NCBI RefSeq assembly: GCF_029893085.1
Contig: NZ_JARXWI010000003.1
Location: 124,001-188,000 of the forward strand
DNA length: 64,000 nucleotides
Direction: 5' to 3'
Source: Parabacteroides sp. PFB2-10
GTDB lineage: Bacteria; Bacteroidota; Bacteroidia; Bacteroidales; Tannerellaceae
Within the stretch, counting starts at the first letter, position 1. Each line of letters begins with the position of its first letter. The notes under the pieces were generated by a model. It was not told the DNA's origin. It did no database searches and was given only the letters and a program-made list of their open reading frames with translations. Positions 44,236-53,502 of the stretch are shown here, in pieces. The position numbers and the translations under genes were made by a program.

Positions 44236-45573
44236 ATGCCCTATATATTAATAGTTGAAGATGATGTAACCTTTTCCCTAATGTTGGCAACATGGTTAGG
44301 GAAGAAGGGGTTTCGGATAAATACTGCCGCCTCGGTTGCAGATGCGAAATTAAAGATCAAAGGCGAACGCTTTGATCTGGTTTTGTCTGATATTCGTTTG
44401 CCCGACGGCGATGGGATCGAGTTACTCCAGTGGAAAAACGAACTTCCCTTTATGCTTCCGTTTATTATGATGACCAATTACGCGGAGATCCAAACCGCCG
44501 TTAAGTCTATCAAACTGGGTGCTTCCGACTATATTGAAAAACCGATCAACCCCTCCGATCTATTGGCTAAAATCAATGACCTGTTGAAAGAGGACAAAGA
44601 CAAAACAGCTCAAACAGCAAAGAAAATAGTGGAGAAATCGTCTTCTCCCCTCGATAATTATGTAACAGGAGAAAGCAACGAATCCATCGTATTGCATGAG
44701 CACGCCCGCTTAGTGGCACCGACCGATATGTCTGTCCTAATCACAGGAGCAAGCGGTACGGGAAAAGAATATGTGGCACGCTATATCCATGAACATAGCA
44801 AACGGAAAAATATGCCGTTTGTCGCCGTAGACTGCGGAGCTATTCCCCGTGAGCTGGCTGCTTCGGAATTCTTCGGACATGTAAAGGGTTCATTTACGGG
44901 AGCCATTGAAAACAAGACCGGCGCCTTTGCTACCGCAGAGGGCGGAACCATCTTTTTAGATGAAATCGGCAACCTGACATACGAGATACAGGTACAGCTC
45001 TTGCGCGCTTTGCAGGAACGGAAGATCAAACCGGTGGGGAGTAATAAAGAGATATCGATCAATGTACGTCTGCTTTCGGCCACGAACGAAGATTTGCAGA
45101 AGGCAATCGCCAAAGGAGACTTCCGCGAAGATCTCTACCACCGCATCAATGAATTTACCCTCCGTATTCCGGGACTACGCGAGCGACAGAAAGACTTCTA
45201 CCTTTTTGCCGACAGCTTCCTGCAACAGGCCAACCGGGAATTGCAGAAAGAGATCATTGGTTTTGATACGCAGGCTATGCGTCTATTGGAAGACTATTCC
45301 TGGCCGGGTAATTTGCGACAGCTGAAGAATGTGATCCGTTATGCCACCCTGTTGGCGACCGGTCCCTACATCACACCTATGGAATTGCCGGAAGAGGTGA
45401 CTATTCCGACTAAAAACAGTTCGCCAATCATCTCCCTACGCAATGAAGATCATGAGCGGGATCTGATCCAGCAGGCATTGAAAGAATCGGATAACAACCG
45501 GACAAAAGCAGCGAAATTACTCGGTATAGATAGAAAAACACTTTATAATAAAATGAAACAGTATAAATTATAA
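44236..45573 (+). CDS. Sigma54-dependent response regulator (NtrC type)
   Basis: The 445-residue protein has a receiver domain with the phosphorylated aspartate D52 in VLSDIRLPDG. An AAA+ domain follows with Walker A GASGTGKE near 171-178 and Walker B GGTIFLDEIGN near 236-246. The sigma54 contact loop reads GSFTGA near 217 in place of the usual GAFTGA. A Fis-type HTH ends the protein (NNRTKAAKLLGIDRKTLYNKM). It is expected to activate RpoN promoters elsewhere. No kinase gene adjoins it. I used the ATG at 44236 (MPYILIVEDD), because the receiver fold begins there; an upstream frame reaches 44209. Confidence 0.93.
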   Translation: MPYILIVEDDVTFSLMLATWLGKKGFRINTAASVADAKLKIKGERFDLVLSDIRLPDGDGIELLQWKNELPFMLPFIMMTNYAEIQTAVKSIKLGASDYIEKPINPSDLLAKINDLLKEDKDKTAQTAKKIVEKSSSPLDNYVTGESNESIVLHEHARLVAPTDMSVLITGASGTGKEYVARYIHEHSKRKNMPFVAVDCGAIPRELAASEFFGHVKGSFTGAIENKTGAFATAEGGTIFLDEIGNLTYEIQVQLLRALQERKIKPVGSNKEISINVRLLSATNEDLQKAIAKGDFREDLYHRINEFTLRIPGLRERQKDFYLFADSFLQQANRELQKEIIGFDTQAMRLLEDYSWPGNLRQLKNVIRYATLLATGPYITPMELPEEVTIPTKNSSPIISLRNEDHERDLIQQALKESDNNRTKAAKLLGIDRKTLYNKMKQYKL

Positions 45574-45607
45574 TTTTGCATCTATTACTCTAAAATCTAA
45601 AAATCAC

Positions 45608-46792
45608 ATGAATGACACACTGTTATCTTCCAGACCTCGCGTAGAGGTGGCTGATGCTTTGCGCGGATTTGCCGTGATGGGCATTATGTTATTACACAAT
45701 ATTGAACATTTTAACCTATACAATTTCCCGACTCCGGAATCACCTTTTATGCAAGCATTGGATAAAGGGATCTGGGATTCATTGTTTTTTATTTTCTCCG
45801 GAAAGGCATATGCCATCTTTGCTCTATTGTTCGGTTTTAGCTTTTATATCATGTTCGACAACCAGGAGAAGCGGGGAAAAGACTTCCGTGGACGTTTTGC
45901 CTGGCGTATGGTATTGCTTTTCCTGATCGGACAGGTCAATGCAGCCTTCTTTGCCGGAGAGGTATTGGTATTATATTCGCTTATCGGATTCACCTTAATC
46001 CCGGTATGCAAACTGAAAAACAAGACCATCTTGATTATTGCCCTTATCCTGATGCTTCAACCGATGGAGTGGGGAAAATATATTTACGCCTTGATGAATC
46101 CGGAACTGGAAGCGGGCCGTCCGGCCTATTCAGCCTATTTCCGCGAGTTGGAACCTTACTTAACGGGTGATAATTTCGGGAAAATGCTCATAGCGAATCT
46201 GAAATATGGCCAATTATTCAGCCTGCTTTGGGCATGGGGATATGGACGTGTCTTCCAGACAGCCGCCCTATTTATGCTGGGCTATGTGATGGGACGCAAA
46301 CAACTCTTCCTGCATTGGGAGAAGAATCGCAAATTCTGGATCACCGGTTTGTGGGTAGCCATAGCCTGTTTTATTCCTCTTTACTTCCTGACCGATGCCC
46401 TGCCCGGAATCATTGAGCGAAGAGCACTGTTGACTCCTATGAATACGATCGTCTCCTCGTTGCGCAACTTTGCGTTTATGTGGGTATTGGTAGCATTGAT
46501 TGTTACAGCATGGCAGACAATAAGCCTGCAAAAGATATTGCGGGTACTTGCGCCACTCGGCCGCATGAGCCTGACCAATTACCTGATGCAATCCGTTTTT
46601 GGCGCAGTCATCTATTACGGACCCGGCTTAGGCTTGTATAGCGTATTGAACGACACTGCCAGCCTGGGTGTCGGCATCCTGTTATTGATTTTCCAAATTC
46701 TCTTCTGCCGCTGGTGGTTGAAAAGCCATACACACGGCCCAGCAGAATGGGTATGGAGAAAGGCAACCTGGATTGGAAGCAGCAAAAAATAA
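45608..46792 (+). CDS. DUF418-family membrane protein
   Basis: The 394-residue protein has about ten membrane helices. Early residues RVEVADALRGFAVMGIMLLHNIE and a late GRMSLTNYLMQSVFG..WW region match the DUF418 family, whose members resemble membrane acyltransferases in their first part. The function is not established. It is 34 bases from the sigma54 regulator. TAATTTTG at 45571-45578 may be its -7 element, overlapping the preceding stop codon. Confidence 0.88.
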   Translation: MNDTLLSSRPRVEVADALRGFAVMGIMLLHNIEHFNLYNFPTPESPFMQALDKGIWDSLFFIFSGKAYAIFALLFGFSFYIMFDNQEKRGKDFRGRFAWRMVLLFLIGQVNAAFFAGEVLVLYSLIGFTLIPVCKLKNKTILIIALILMLQPMEWGKYIYALMNPELEAGRPAYSAYFRELEPYLTGDNFGKMLIANLKYGQLFSLLWAWGYGRVFQTAALFMLGYVMGRKQLFLHWEKNRKFWITGLWVAIACFIPLYFLTDALPGIIERRALLTPMNTIVSSLRNFAFMWVLVALIVTAWQTISLQKILRVLAPLGRMSLTNYLMQSVFGAVIYYGPGLGLYSVLNDTASLGVGILLLIFQILFCRWWLKSHTHGPAEWVWRKATWIGSSKK

Positions 46793-46823
46793 ATAGATAC
46801 CTACTCATTTTAAAAGAAAACAA

Positions 46824-47627
46824 ATGATATTTTACTTCTCAGGAACAGGCAATTCCCTATGGGTCGCCCAGGAACTTGCAAAAGTTTTTGGCGAATCATT
46901 GATCTCCATCTCCGATGAACAGAAGAAAGAAGGTTCTCTCCTCTCCTACGCATTGCGACAGGATGAGAAGATAATCTTTGTCTATCCCGTTCATTCATGG
47001 GGGCCGGCGCTGCTTGTTTCTGCGTTTGTTTCACGCTTGCAGCTGGAAAATTACACCGATCAGTGGGTCTATTCCGTTTCGACTTGCGGAGATGAGTGTG
47101 GCTATACGGGCGATATGTTGCGAAAGGAATTGAAAGAAAGAGGGATTCCACTACACGCGGCCTATTCGATTATCATGCCCAACAACTATGTGTTGATGGC
47201 CGGATTCAACGTAGACCCCAAAGAGATCGAGCAGACCAAGTTGCAGGAAGCGCCCGCGCAGATCCAAAAGATTGTGGAAGCGATCAACAGCACTCCCGCC
47301 GATAACAACCTTCTCTATAAGCAAGGCAGTCTTCCGTTTGTCAAAAGCCGATTGATTTATCCGCTGTTTAAGCGATTTGCCGTGAAACAGAATGAGTTTT
47401 ATGCTACGGACAATTGTATCTCCTGCGGCATATGCGAACAGGTTTGCCCCACATCAACCATCACAATAGGCGACTCAGGCCGTCCCCAATGGGCGAAAAA
47501 GAGTTGTGTGCAATGCGTAGCCTGCATTCATTATTGCCCGGAAAGGGCGATCGAATACGGGAAGGTATCGCTAAAGAAAGGGCGCTACCACCATCCGGAT
47601 ATCAAGGCAAAAGCTATTTCCTCCTGA
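46824..47627 (+). CDS. EFR1-type flavodoxin-ferredoxin protein
   Basis: The 267-residue protein joins an N-terminal flavodoxin-like FMN domain (MIFYFSGTGNS at the start, PVHSWGPA near 53) to a C-terminal ferredoxin with two clusters. These are CISCGICEQVCP near 197-208 and CVQCVACIHYCP near 229-240. It could pass electrons between a two-electron and a one-electron carrier in the cytoplasm. The partner is unknown. It lies 31 bases downstream of the DUF418 gene, and its stop is directly followed by the convergent terC stop with no gap. Confidence 0.9.
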   Translation: MIFYFSGTGNSLWVAQELAKVFGESLISISDEQKKEGSLLSYALRQDEKIIFVYPVHSWGPALLVSAFVSRLQLENYTDQWVYSVSTCGDECGYTGDMLRKELKERGIPLHAAYSIIMPNNYVLMAGFNVDPKEIEQTKLQEAPAQIQKIVEAINSTPADNNLLYKQGSLPFVKSRLIYPLFKRFAVKQNEFYATDNCISCGICEQVCPTSTITIGDSGRPQWAKKSCVQCVACIHYCPERAIEYGKVSLKKGRYHHPDIKAKAISS

Positions 47628-48458
47628 CTATTTTCTCTTCCGTTTCATCCGGGAATCATGCAGTTGTACCGGTCTGGATCGCTTATTCAGCTTCATATTG
47701 AGCACTTCTACGCACAATGAGAAAGCGATAGCGAAATAGATATACCCCTTCGGTATCTCATTAACCTCACGACCGAACACCACCAACTGCGACAGATGGG
47801 CAGCTTCTACCAACAGCATCACACCGATAAGTATCAGAAACGAAAGCGCAAGCATCTGTATGGTAGGGTGCTGATTAACGAAACGACTGATAGGGCCGGA
47901 GAAGAAGAGCATCAAAGCAACCGCAATAACAATGGCCGTTATCATGATGGTCATAGCGCCCGCATAGCCAAAATCCCTAAAGCTCACCATGCCGACCGCG
48001 GTCAATACACTATCGAAAGAAAAGACAATATCTAAGGCAACAATCTGAAGAATGATGGTCCAAAAGCCACTTCGGGAGCCTGGCCCACCGCTCTCCTCAG
48101 TGCCTCCTTCCAGTTTGTCGTGTACCTCGGTCACACTCTTGTATAACAAGAACAGACCGCCAGCCAATATAATAAGGCTTTGTCCCGTCACCGCTCCTTC
48201 AATCCAGGAAGTCTGGAAGTGAAACAGAGGCTGCGTCAGTTGCATCAACAGGGAAATACCGAACAAGAGGGCAATCCGAGCCAACATAGCCAGTCCAAGT
48301 CCGACGGTGCGGGCGTGAGGTTGCTGATGGGGCGGTAACTTAGACGACATAATAGAGAGAAAAACTATATTGTCGATGCCCAATACTATTTCCAGGAAAG
48401 TGAGCGTCAACAAGGCCAACCAGGCGCTTGGCAATAGGAAGGTATGTAAGATTTCCAT
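47628..48458 (-). CDS. TerC-family integral membrane protein
   Basis: The 276-residue protein has about seven helices and the family motif EIVLGIDNIVFLSI near residues 20-33. A second related motif is ALDIVFSFDSVLTAVGM near 140. Both contain the acidic residues thought to bind a metal. TerC proteins are linked to tellurite resistance and to manganese export, supplying Mn2+ balance for secreted enzymes. I chose the ATG at 48458 (MEILHTFLLP) over one at 48527, since the longer form would read through a palindrome and promoter region. No other ter genes are near. Confidence 0.9.
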   Translation of the reverse strand: MEILHTFLLPSAWLALLTLTFLEIVLGIDNIVFLSIMSSKLPPHQQPHARTVGLGLAMLARIALLFGISLLMQLTQPLFHFQTSWIEGAVTGQSLIILAGGLFLLYKSVTEVHDKLEGGTEESGGPGSRSGFWTIILQIVALDIVFSFDSVLTAVGMVSFRDFGYAGAMTIMITAIVIAVALMLFFSGPISRFVNQHPTIQMLALSFLILIGVMLLVEAAHLSQLVVFGREVNEIPKGYIYFAIAFSLCVEVLNMKLNKRSRPVQLHDSRMKRKRK

Positions 48459-48483
48459 AGGATGTATCTTGTTTGTGTAAACG

Positions 48484-48502
48484 GTTCTATATGATATAGA
48501 AC
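48484..48502. promoter_or_regulatory. Perfect 19-base palindrome upstream of terC
   Basis: GTTCTATATGATATAGAAC has 9-base arms around one central G. It lies 26 bases ahead of the terC-family start and 28 bases past the end of the hairpin at 48530-48564. It could bind a dimeric repressor such as a metal-responsive regulator; no matching regulator gene is in the window. Confidence 0.5.
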
Positions 48503-48529
48503 ACTCCTTTCCGACCATTTGTTGCAAAA

Positions 48530-48564
48530 GAAAAATCCCTGAAAGAATATATCTTCCAGGGATT
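48530..48564 (-). terminator. Intrinsic terminator of the DUF3332 gene
   Basis: On the minus strand AATCCCTG pairs with CAGGGATT around a loop of about 15 bases, followed by TTTCTTTT. It begins 29 bases past the DUF3332 stop and separates that gene from the terC-family gene. Confidence 0.8.
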
Positions 48565-48592
48565 GTATAGCTAAAATCGTTAGATCGTTTTT

Positions 48593-49144
48593 TTAGCGTG
48601 CGGCATAATAGGTTGATTGTTCAACCGCCTGTTTGAAAGCCAATACGCCTGCCTGGTTTAGTTCCACCGGCATCTCTGTACCGTCGGGCAGAAACATCAC
48701 CACCTCGTCGTCGCTTTCGAAACGAAGCAGGTCGGTGCTTTCGCCATTTGCCTCCACGCTCCAGGTTCTATTGTCCTGATTGTAAACCAAGTCAATTGCT
48801 TCTTCACCCTCTTTCTGGATCTGGTAGCCGTTTTCTTTGGTTTCCACCGCATAAAGACCTTTGTCTGTCTCAATGGTTTTCACACTGCCAACATCCGCCA
48901 CCGGATTGGTACCCGACCAGAATTCAATCGAATTCAACACCAGGATATCTGCCGCATACGCAATGCCATAAACAGGAACAATGCAGAAAGCCACAAATAC
49001 CAACTCATTAACCAATTTGCTATCGAGGCTACGGTTCCAATCCAATAATTTATTGAACAAACCAAACGAACCGATACAGGAAGAAAACAACATGTTGCAG
49101 GCTAACCCAACTGCAACCAAAGAGATCAAACTTCTTTTTTTCAT
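48593..49144 (-). CDS. DUF3332-family lipoprotein
   Basis: The 183-residue product has a signal peptide with a lipobox-like FSSC (cysteine near residue 23). Its KLLDWNRSLDSKLVNELVF and CIVPVYGIAYAADILVLNSIEFW regions match DUF3332 proteins. A hydrophobic segment at about 48-72 may anchor it further. The second half is a beta-rich domain with repeated phrases about a sixteen-residue period. The function is unknown. It is transcribed alone, with the composite repeat D upstream. Confidence 0.85.
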   Translation of the reverse strand: MKKRSLISLVAVGLACNMLFSSCIGSFGLFNKLLDWNRSLDSKLVNELVFVAFCIVPVYGIAYAADILVLNSIEFWSGTNPVADVGSVKTIETDKGLYAVETKENGYQIQKEGEEAIDLVYNQDNRTWSVEANGESTDLLRFESDDEVVMFLPDGTEMPVELNQAGVLAFKQAVEQSTYYAAR

Positions 49145-49268
49145 AATCTATTTTTTATTGTTTATTGCTTGCGAAGATAAAAACTTTTCCCCGAATCCGG
49201 GAAGCTTTATTTATTTTTATAGATTCCGAAAAACAGGCATTCACAATCCATATTAAAAAAATGAGGAT

Positions 49269-49413
49269 TTGACATTTTGTCAAAACCGCCCGAGAATTTT
49301 TCCAAAAAGGCAGGACTTTGTGAAAAAAGTCCCGGGAGTTAGTATTTGTTAACATTTGAAGTGTAAGCAAACACCCCCTGTTTTTAGTTAAAAACGGCCT
49401 CTATTGCTTACAC
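49269..49413 (-). repeat. Composite intergenic repeat, copy D
   Basis: On the minus strand GTGTAAGC (49406-49413) pairs with GCTTACAC (49361-49368) around an interior unlike those of the other copies. AAATGTTAACAAATACT follows, then AACTCCCGGGACTTTTTT.., AAAGTCCTGCCTTTTTG.. and AATTCTCGGGCGG, and the end TTTTGACAAAATGTCAAA. It lies between the divergent DUF3332 and ABC-F genes, 72 bases from the ABC-F start. Confidence 0.85.
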
Positions 49414-49444
49414 GTCTGTTTTTCAGAATTTCTCTATTTATTCG

Positions 49445-49452
49445 TATCTTTG
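49445..49452 (+). promoter_or_regulatory. -7 element of the ABC-F gene
   Basis: TATCTTTG matches TAnnTTTG and lies 33 bases ahead of the ATG. No TTTG is seen 19 bases upstream, where repeat copy D ends. Confidence 0.45.
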
Positions 49453-49484
49453 CGTTCACTTAAAAAAAAATATAGGCACGCATC

Positions 49485-51425
49485 ATGATATCTGTAGAGA
49501 AGCTGAGGGTTGAATTTGGGGGATTTACTTTGTTCGACGATATATCGTTCGTGGTGAATAAGAAAGACCGTATTGCCCTGGTGGGCAAGAACGGGGCAGG
49601 CAAATCGACCCTGTTAAAGATATTCGCCGGATTGCAGGCGCCCACCACCGGCCATGTCAGCCTTCCCAAAGATCTCACGATCGGCTACCTGCCTCAACAG
49701 ATGAAACTGGCCGACAGCCGTACCGTCAAAGAGGAGGCCGAACAGGCTTTTGAACATATCCACATCATGGAAAAAGAGTTGGACGAACTGAATCTTCAAC
49801 TGGCGGAACGCACCGACTACGACTCAGAAGCCTACCAGAAAATCATCGACCGCACCTCCTACCTGACCGAACACATCGGCATGATTGGTGGTAACAACTA
49901 CCTAGCGGAACTGGAACGCACCCTGATCGGACTGGGTTTTCGCCGCGAAGACTTTGACCGCCCCACCTCGGAATTCAGCGGAGGATGGCGTATGCGTATC
50001 GAATTGGCCAAACTCTTATTGCGCCGTCCCGACATCCTGTTGCTCGATGAGCCGACCAACCACCTCGATATCGAATCGATACAATGGCTGGAGAATTTCA
50101 TCTCCACACGGGCTAACGCGGTGATCCTGGTGTCGCACGACCGGGCGTTTATCGACAATACGACGTCGCGCACGCTGGAAATCGAACTGGGGAATATCTA
50201 CGACTATAAAGTTAACTATTCACAATATGTTGTTCTCCGTCAGGAACGGAGAGAGCAACAACTGCGCGCCTACGAAAACCAGCAAAAGAAACTGGCCGAT
50301 ACGGAGGCCTTTATCGAGCGTTTTCGCTACAAAGCGACCAAGGCGGTGCAGGTGCAATCGCGCATCAAACAACTGGAAAAGATCGACCGCATCGAGGTGG
50401 ACGATGTCGACAACTCGTCATTACACCTGAAGTTTCCTCCCGCGCCCCGTTCGGGATCCTATCCGGTTATCCTGGAGAATGTATCGAAAAACTACGGCGA
50501 TCACCTCGTATTCCGGGATGCGACCTTCACAATTAACCGGGGCGACAAGGTGGCCTTCGTGGGGAAAAACGGCGAAGGCAAGTCGACGTTGGTGAAATGT
50601 ATCATGGATGAGATCGACTACCGGGGCAAACTGCAACTCGGACACAATGTGAAGATCGGTTACTTTGCACAGAACCAGGCACAGTTGATGAACGAAAAAC
50701 TCACCGTCTTCGAAACCATCGACTATGTAGCCCAGGGCGATATCCGCACCAAGATTCGCGACATACTGGGCGCCTTCATGTTTGGCGGAGAAGCATCCGA
50801 CAAGAAGGTGGAGGTGTTGTCGGGAGGCGAACGCAGCCGGTTGGCAATGATCCGCCTGTTGTTGGAGCCTGTCAACCTATTGATCCTCGACGAACCGACC
50901 AACCACCTGGATATGCGCTCGAAAGATGTATTGAAAGAGGCGCTTCGGGAATTCGACGGGACGGTCATTGTCGTATCACACGACCGTGAATTCCTCGACG
51001 GACTGGTGGAGAAGGTGTATGAGTTTGGCAACCAACAGGTCAAAGAACATCTGGGAGGCATATACGAGTTTCTGGAGAAAAAGAAAATGGAGAACCTCCA
51101 AGAGTTGGAACGAAACACCCAGCCCCTCTCCTCCTCCGGCGAGCAGGCTGGCGATCAGCCATCGCAAAACAAGCTCTCGTATGAAGCGCGTAAAGAGTTG
51201 AGCCGCGCGATCAAAAAGGCAGAACGTACCATTGCAGAGGCAGAAAATCGGATTGCCGAACTGGAAACCAGCATTGCCCAGATAGAAGAAAAGCTCGCTA
51301 CTCCGGAAGGGGCTGCGGATACCTCTTTATACAACAGCTATTCCGACAATAAAAACCAATTGAGTGAGGTGATGGATCAATGGGCGGAGCTGACCATGGA
51401 GTTGGAAGAGCTGACAAAAGAATAA
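49485..51425 (+). CDS. ABC-F family ATPase (Uup/EttA-like)
   Basis: The 646-residue cytoplasmic protein has two ABC domains and no membrane part. The first has GKNGAGKST near 35, FSGGWRMRIEL near 164 and DEPTNHLDIE near 187. The second has GKNGEGKST near 361, LSGGERSRLAM near 445 and DEPTNHLDM near 469. The linker between them (about 245-310) has the charged RRVQ-type helical region that reaches toward the ribosomal P site in relatives. The last 100 residues form a coiled coil. ABC-F proteins act on the ribosome in translation or antibiotic protection; this form is more like housekeeping Uup than a resistance factor. Its leader may include the promoter at 49445. Confidence 0.93.
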   Translation: MISVEKLRVEFGGFTLFDDISFVVNKKDRIALVGKNGAGKSTLLKIFAGLQAPTTGHVSLPKDLTIGYLPQQMKLADSRTVKEEAEQAFEHIHIMEKELDELNLQLAERTDYDSEAYQKIIDRTSYLTEHIGMIGGNNYLAELERTLIGLGFRREDFDRPTSEFSGGWRMRIELAKLLLRRPDILLLDEPTNHLDIESIQWLENFISTRANAVILVSHDRAFIDNTTSRTLEIELGNIYDYKVNYSQYVVLRQERREQQLRAYENQQKKLADTEAFIERFRYKATKAVQVQSRIKQLEKIDRIEVDDVDNSSLHLKFPPAPRSGSYPVILENVSKNYGDHLVFRDATFTINRGDKVAFVGKNGEGKSTLVKCIMDEIDYRGKLQLGHNVKIGYFAQNQAQLMNEKLTVFETIDYVAQGDIRTKIRDILGAFMFGGEASDKKVEVLSGGERSRLAMIRLLLEPVNLLILDEPTNHLDMRSKDVLKEALREFDGTVIVVSHDREFLDGLVEKVYEFGNQQVKEHLGGIYEFLEKKKMENLQELERNTQPLSSSGEQAGDQPSQNKLSYEARKELSRAIKKAERTIAEAENRIAELETSIAQIEEKLATPEGAADTSLYNSYSDNKNQLSEVMDQWAELTMELEELTKE

Positions 51426-51513
51426 AAACGTTTAAATACTATTTCTTTCAGTAACACCCTATTTACTGTTTTTGTATCTTTGCAGTGAACGAAAAAAACT
51501 CAATCAAAACGAT

Positions 51514-53502
51514 ATGAAAACAAACCTTAGTTCTCAGATTACGTTAACTCGTATCCCCCCGAAGTATTATCGGCCGGAAAATGCTTACGAACATTCTGTC
51601 TTGACACGCCTGGAAAAGATCCCTACCGACATATACGAATCGGTGATTGAAGGGTCGAAAGCAATCGCGCAGGAGCTGGCCAACGGGATCCGTAAGAAAC
51701 AGGAGGCGGGCGAACAATTCGTACTGGCATTGCCCGGTGGACGCTCTCCGCTCACACTCTTCCGGGAATTGATCCGCATGCATAAAGAGGAACAGCTCAG
51801 CTTTCGCCATGTAACGGTCTTTGTCGAGTATGAATTCTATCCGCTGACCAGCATAACAGCAGGAAATGTCAATCGGTTGAAGTCCGAATTTCTGGATCAC
51901 ATCGATATCTTACCGGAGAATATCTATGCCCCCGACGGCATGATGCCCAAAGAGGCGATCTTTGACTTCTGCCGGCAATACGAAAACAAAATAAGCGAAG
52001 CAGGCGGCATCGACTATATGCTGATGGGCGTCGGACATACGAGTAACATCATGTTCAACGCACCCGGTACGCCGATCAGCACACGTACACGCTTAGTCTA
52101 CCTCGAAGGAGCAGCCCGCAAAGAGGCCTCGCGCACGTTTCCCTCTATCGAGAGCGTTCCTTCCAGTGTGATCACGATGGGCATCTCCAATATGATGCAT
52201 GCCAAACATGTGATTCTCATGGCCTGGGGAGAAGACAAAGCCGATATCATCCGCAAAACGGTGGAAGAGAAAATATCAGACGTCGTACCCTCTTCCTACC
52301 TGCAGAACCACCCGGACGCCAGGGTAGTGATCGACTTAGGAGCGGCTTACGACCTGACTCGCATCAGTTATCCCTGGCTGGTGACCAGTGCCGAATGGGA
52401 TAATAAACTGATCCGTCGTGCGATTGTATGGCTCTGCCAGCAAACGGGCAAACCGATCCTGAAACTGACCAACAAAGACTATGGCGAACATGGCTTGGCC
52501 GAGCTATTGGCTATCTATGGCTCAGCATACAATGTAAACATCAAGATATTCAATGATATCCAACATACCATCACCGGATGGCCGGGTGGCAAGCCCAACG
52601 CGGATGACTCGAACCGTCCGGAACGGGCAACTCCCTATCCGAAGAAGGTGATTATTTTCAGCCCGCACCCCGACGACGATGTGATCTCGATGGGAGGAAC
52701 CTTCCGCCGCTTGTGCGACCAGCACCACGATGTGTATGTGGCCTATCAGACATCCGGTAATATTGCCGTGGGCGACGAAGAGGTGATCCGCTACTGCGAA
52801 TACCTGCGTGATGTAGCGGGTAACTATTCACCCAACGACACCACCATAAAAGAGAAAGCGGAAGAATTGATACACTACCTGCGTTACGAAAAGATCGACG
52901 ATGGCGAACCGGAGCGTAAGGATGTCTTGTTTATGAAAGGAACGATCCGCCGGGAAGAGGCGCGTCATGGCGCACGCCATGCCGGCGTCAAAGACGACGA
53001 TCATATCCGCTTCCTCGACCTTCCGTTCTACGAAACAGGATTAGTAAAAAAGAAACCGATCTCGAAAGCCGATGTGGAGATTATCGTCGATCTGTTGCAT
53101 GAGATCAAACCGGATCAGATGTTTGTCGCCGGTGACCTCGCCGATCCGCATGGCACGCATAAGGTATGTCTAGACGCTATCCTGGCGGCTATCGACCTGA
53201 TTAAGGATGAAGAATGGATGAAAAACTGTCGGGTATGGATGTATCGTGGCGCCTGGGCCGAATGGGAAATGGACCATATCGAAATGGCTGTGCCTATTAG
53301 TCCGGAAGAACTTCGCCTGAAACGTAACTCTATCCTGAAACATCAATCGCAGATGGAAAGCGCTCCCTTCCTGGGCGATGACGAACGCCTGTTCTGGCAA
53401 CGCGCCGAAGACCGCAACCGCGCCACGGCAGAACTCTATAAACAACTGGGGCTTGCCTCCTATGAAGCGATTGAAGCTTTTGTGCAATACAAAAGGAAAT
53501 AG
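51514..53502 (+). CDS. NagB-like domain fused to PIG-L/LmbE-type deacetylase; NagB active site lost
   Basis: The 662-residue protein has a glucosamine-6-phosphate-deaminase-like domain at about 35-270 and a PIG-L-type deacetylase at about 378-640. In the first, the loop around FVEYEFYPL (103-111) lacks the catalytic Asp72 of E. coli NagB. GVGHTSNIMFNAPG (172-185) replaces the residues matching Asp141, His143 and Glu148 by T, N and A. The alignment is by eye. In the second, HPDDD (385-389) and HGTH near 552 keep the metal ligands. It may therefore be a deacetylase with a sugar-phosphate-sensing front half. Fusions of this type occur in Bacteroidales and are often annotated as deaminases. A TATCTTTG element is at 51475-51482. 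The ATG at 51514 avoids an upstream frame inside the promoter. Confidence 0.87.
   Translation: MKTNLSSQITLTRIPPKYYRPENAYEHSVLTRLEKIPTDIYESVIEGSKAIAQELANGIRKKQEAGEQFVLALPGGRSPLTLFRELIRMHKEEQLSFRHVTVFVEYEFYPLTSITAGNVNRLKSEFLDHIDILPENIYAPDGMMPKEAIFDFCRQYENKISEAGGIDYMLMGVGHTSNIMFNAPGTPISTRTRLVYLEGAARKEASRTFPSIESVPSSVITMGISNMMHAKHVILMAWGEDKADIIRKTVEEKISDVVPSSYLQNHPDARVVIDLGAAYDLTRISYPWLVTSAEWDNKLIRRAIVWLCQQTGKPILKLTNKDYGEHGLAELLAIYGSAYNVNIKIFNDIQHTITGWPGGKPNADDSNRPERATPYPKKVIIFSPHPDDDVISMGGTFRRLCDQHHDVYVAYQTSGNIAVGDEEVIRYCEYLRDVAGNYSPNDTTIKEKAEELIHYLRYEKIDDGEPERKDVLFMKGTIRREEARHGARHAGVKDDDHIRFLDLPFYETGLVKKKPISKADVEIIVDLLHEIKPDQMFVAGDLADPHGTHKVCLDAILAAIDLIKDEEWMKNCRVWMYRGAWAEWEMDHIEMAVPISPEELRLKRNSILKHQSQMESAPFLGDDERLFWQRAEDRNRATAELYKQLGLASYEAIEAFVQYKRK

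Noticed and set aside
49485-51425. Antibiotic-resistance ABC-F protein
   Set aside because: Linker and coiled-coil tail look like the housekeeping Uup/EttA type, and nothing around it suggests a resistance island.
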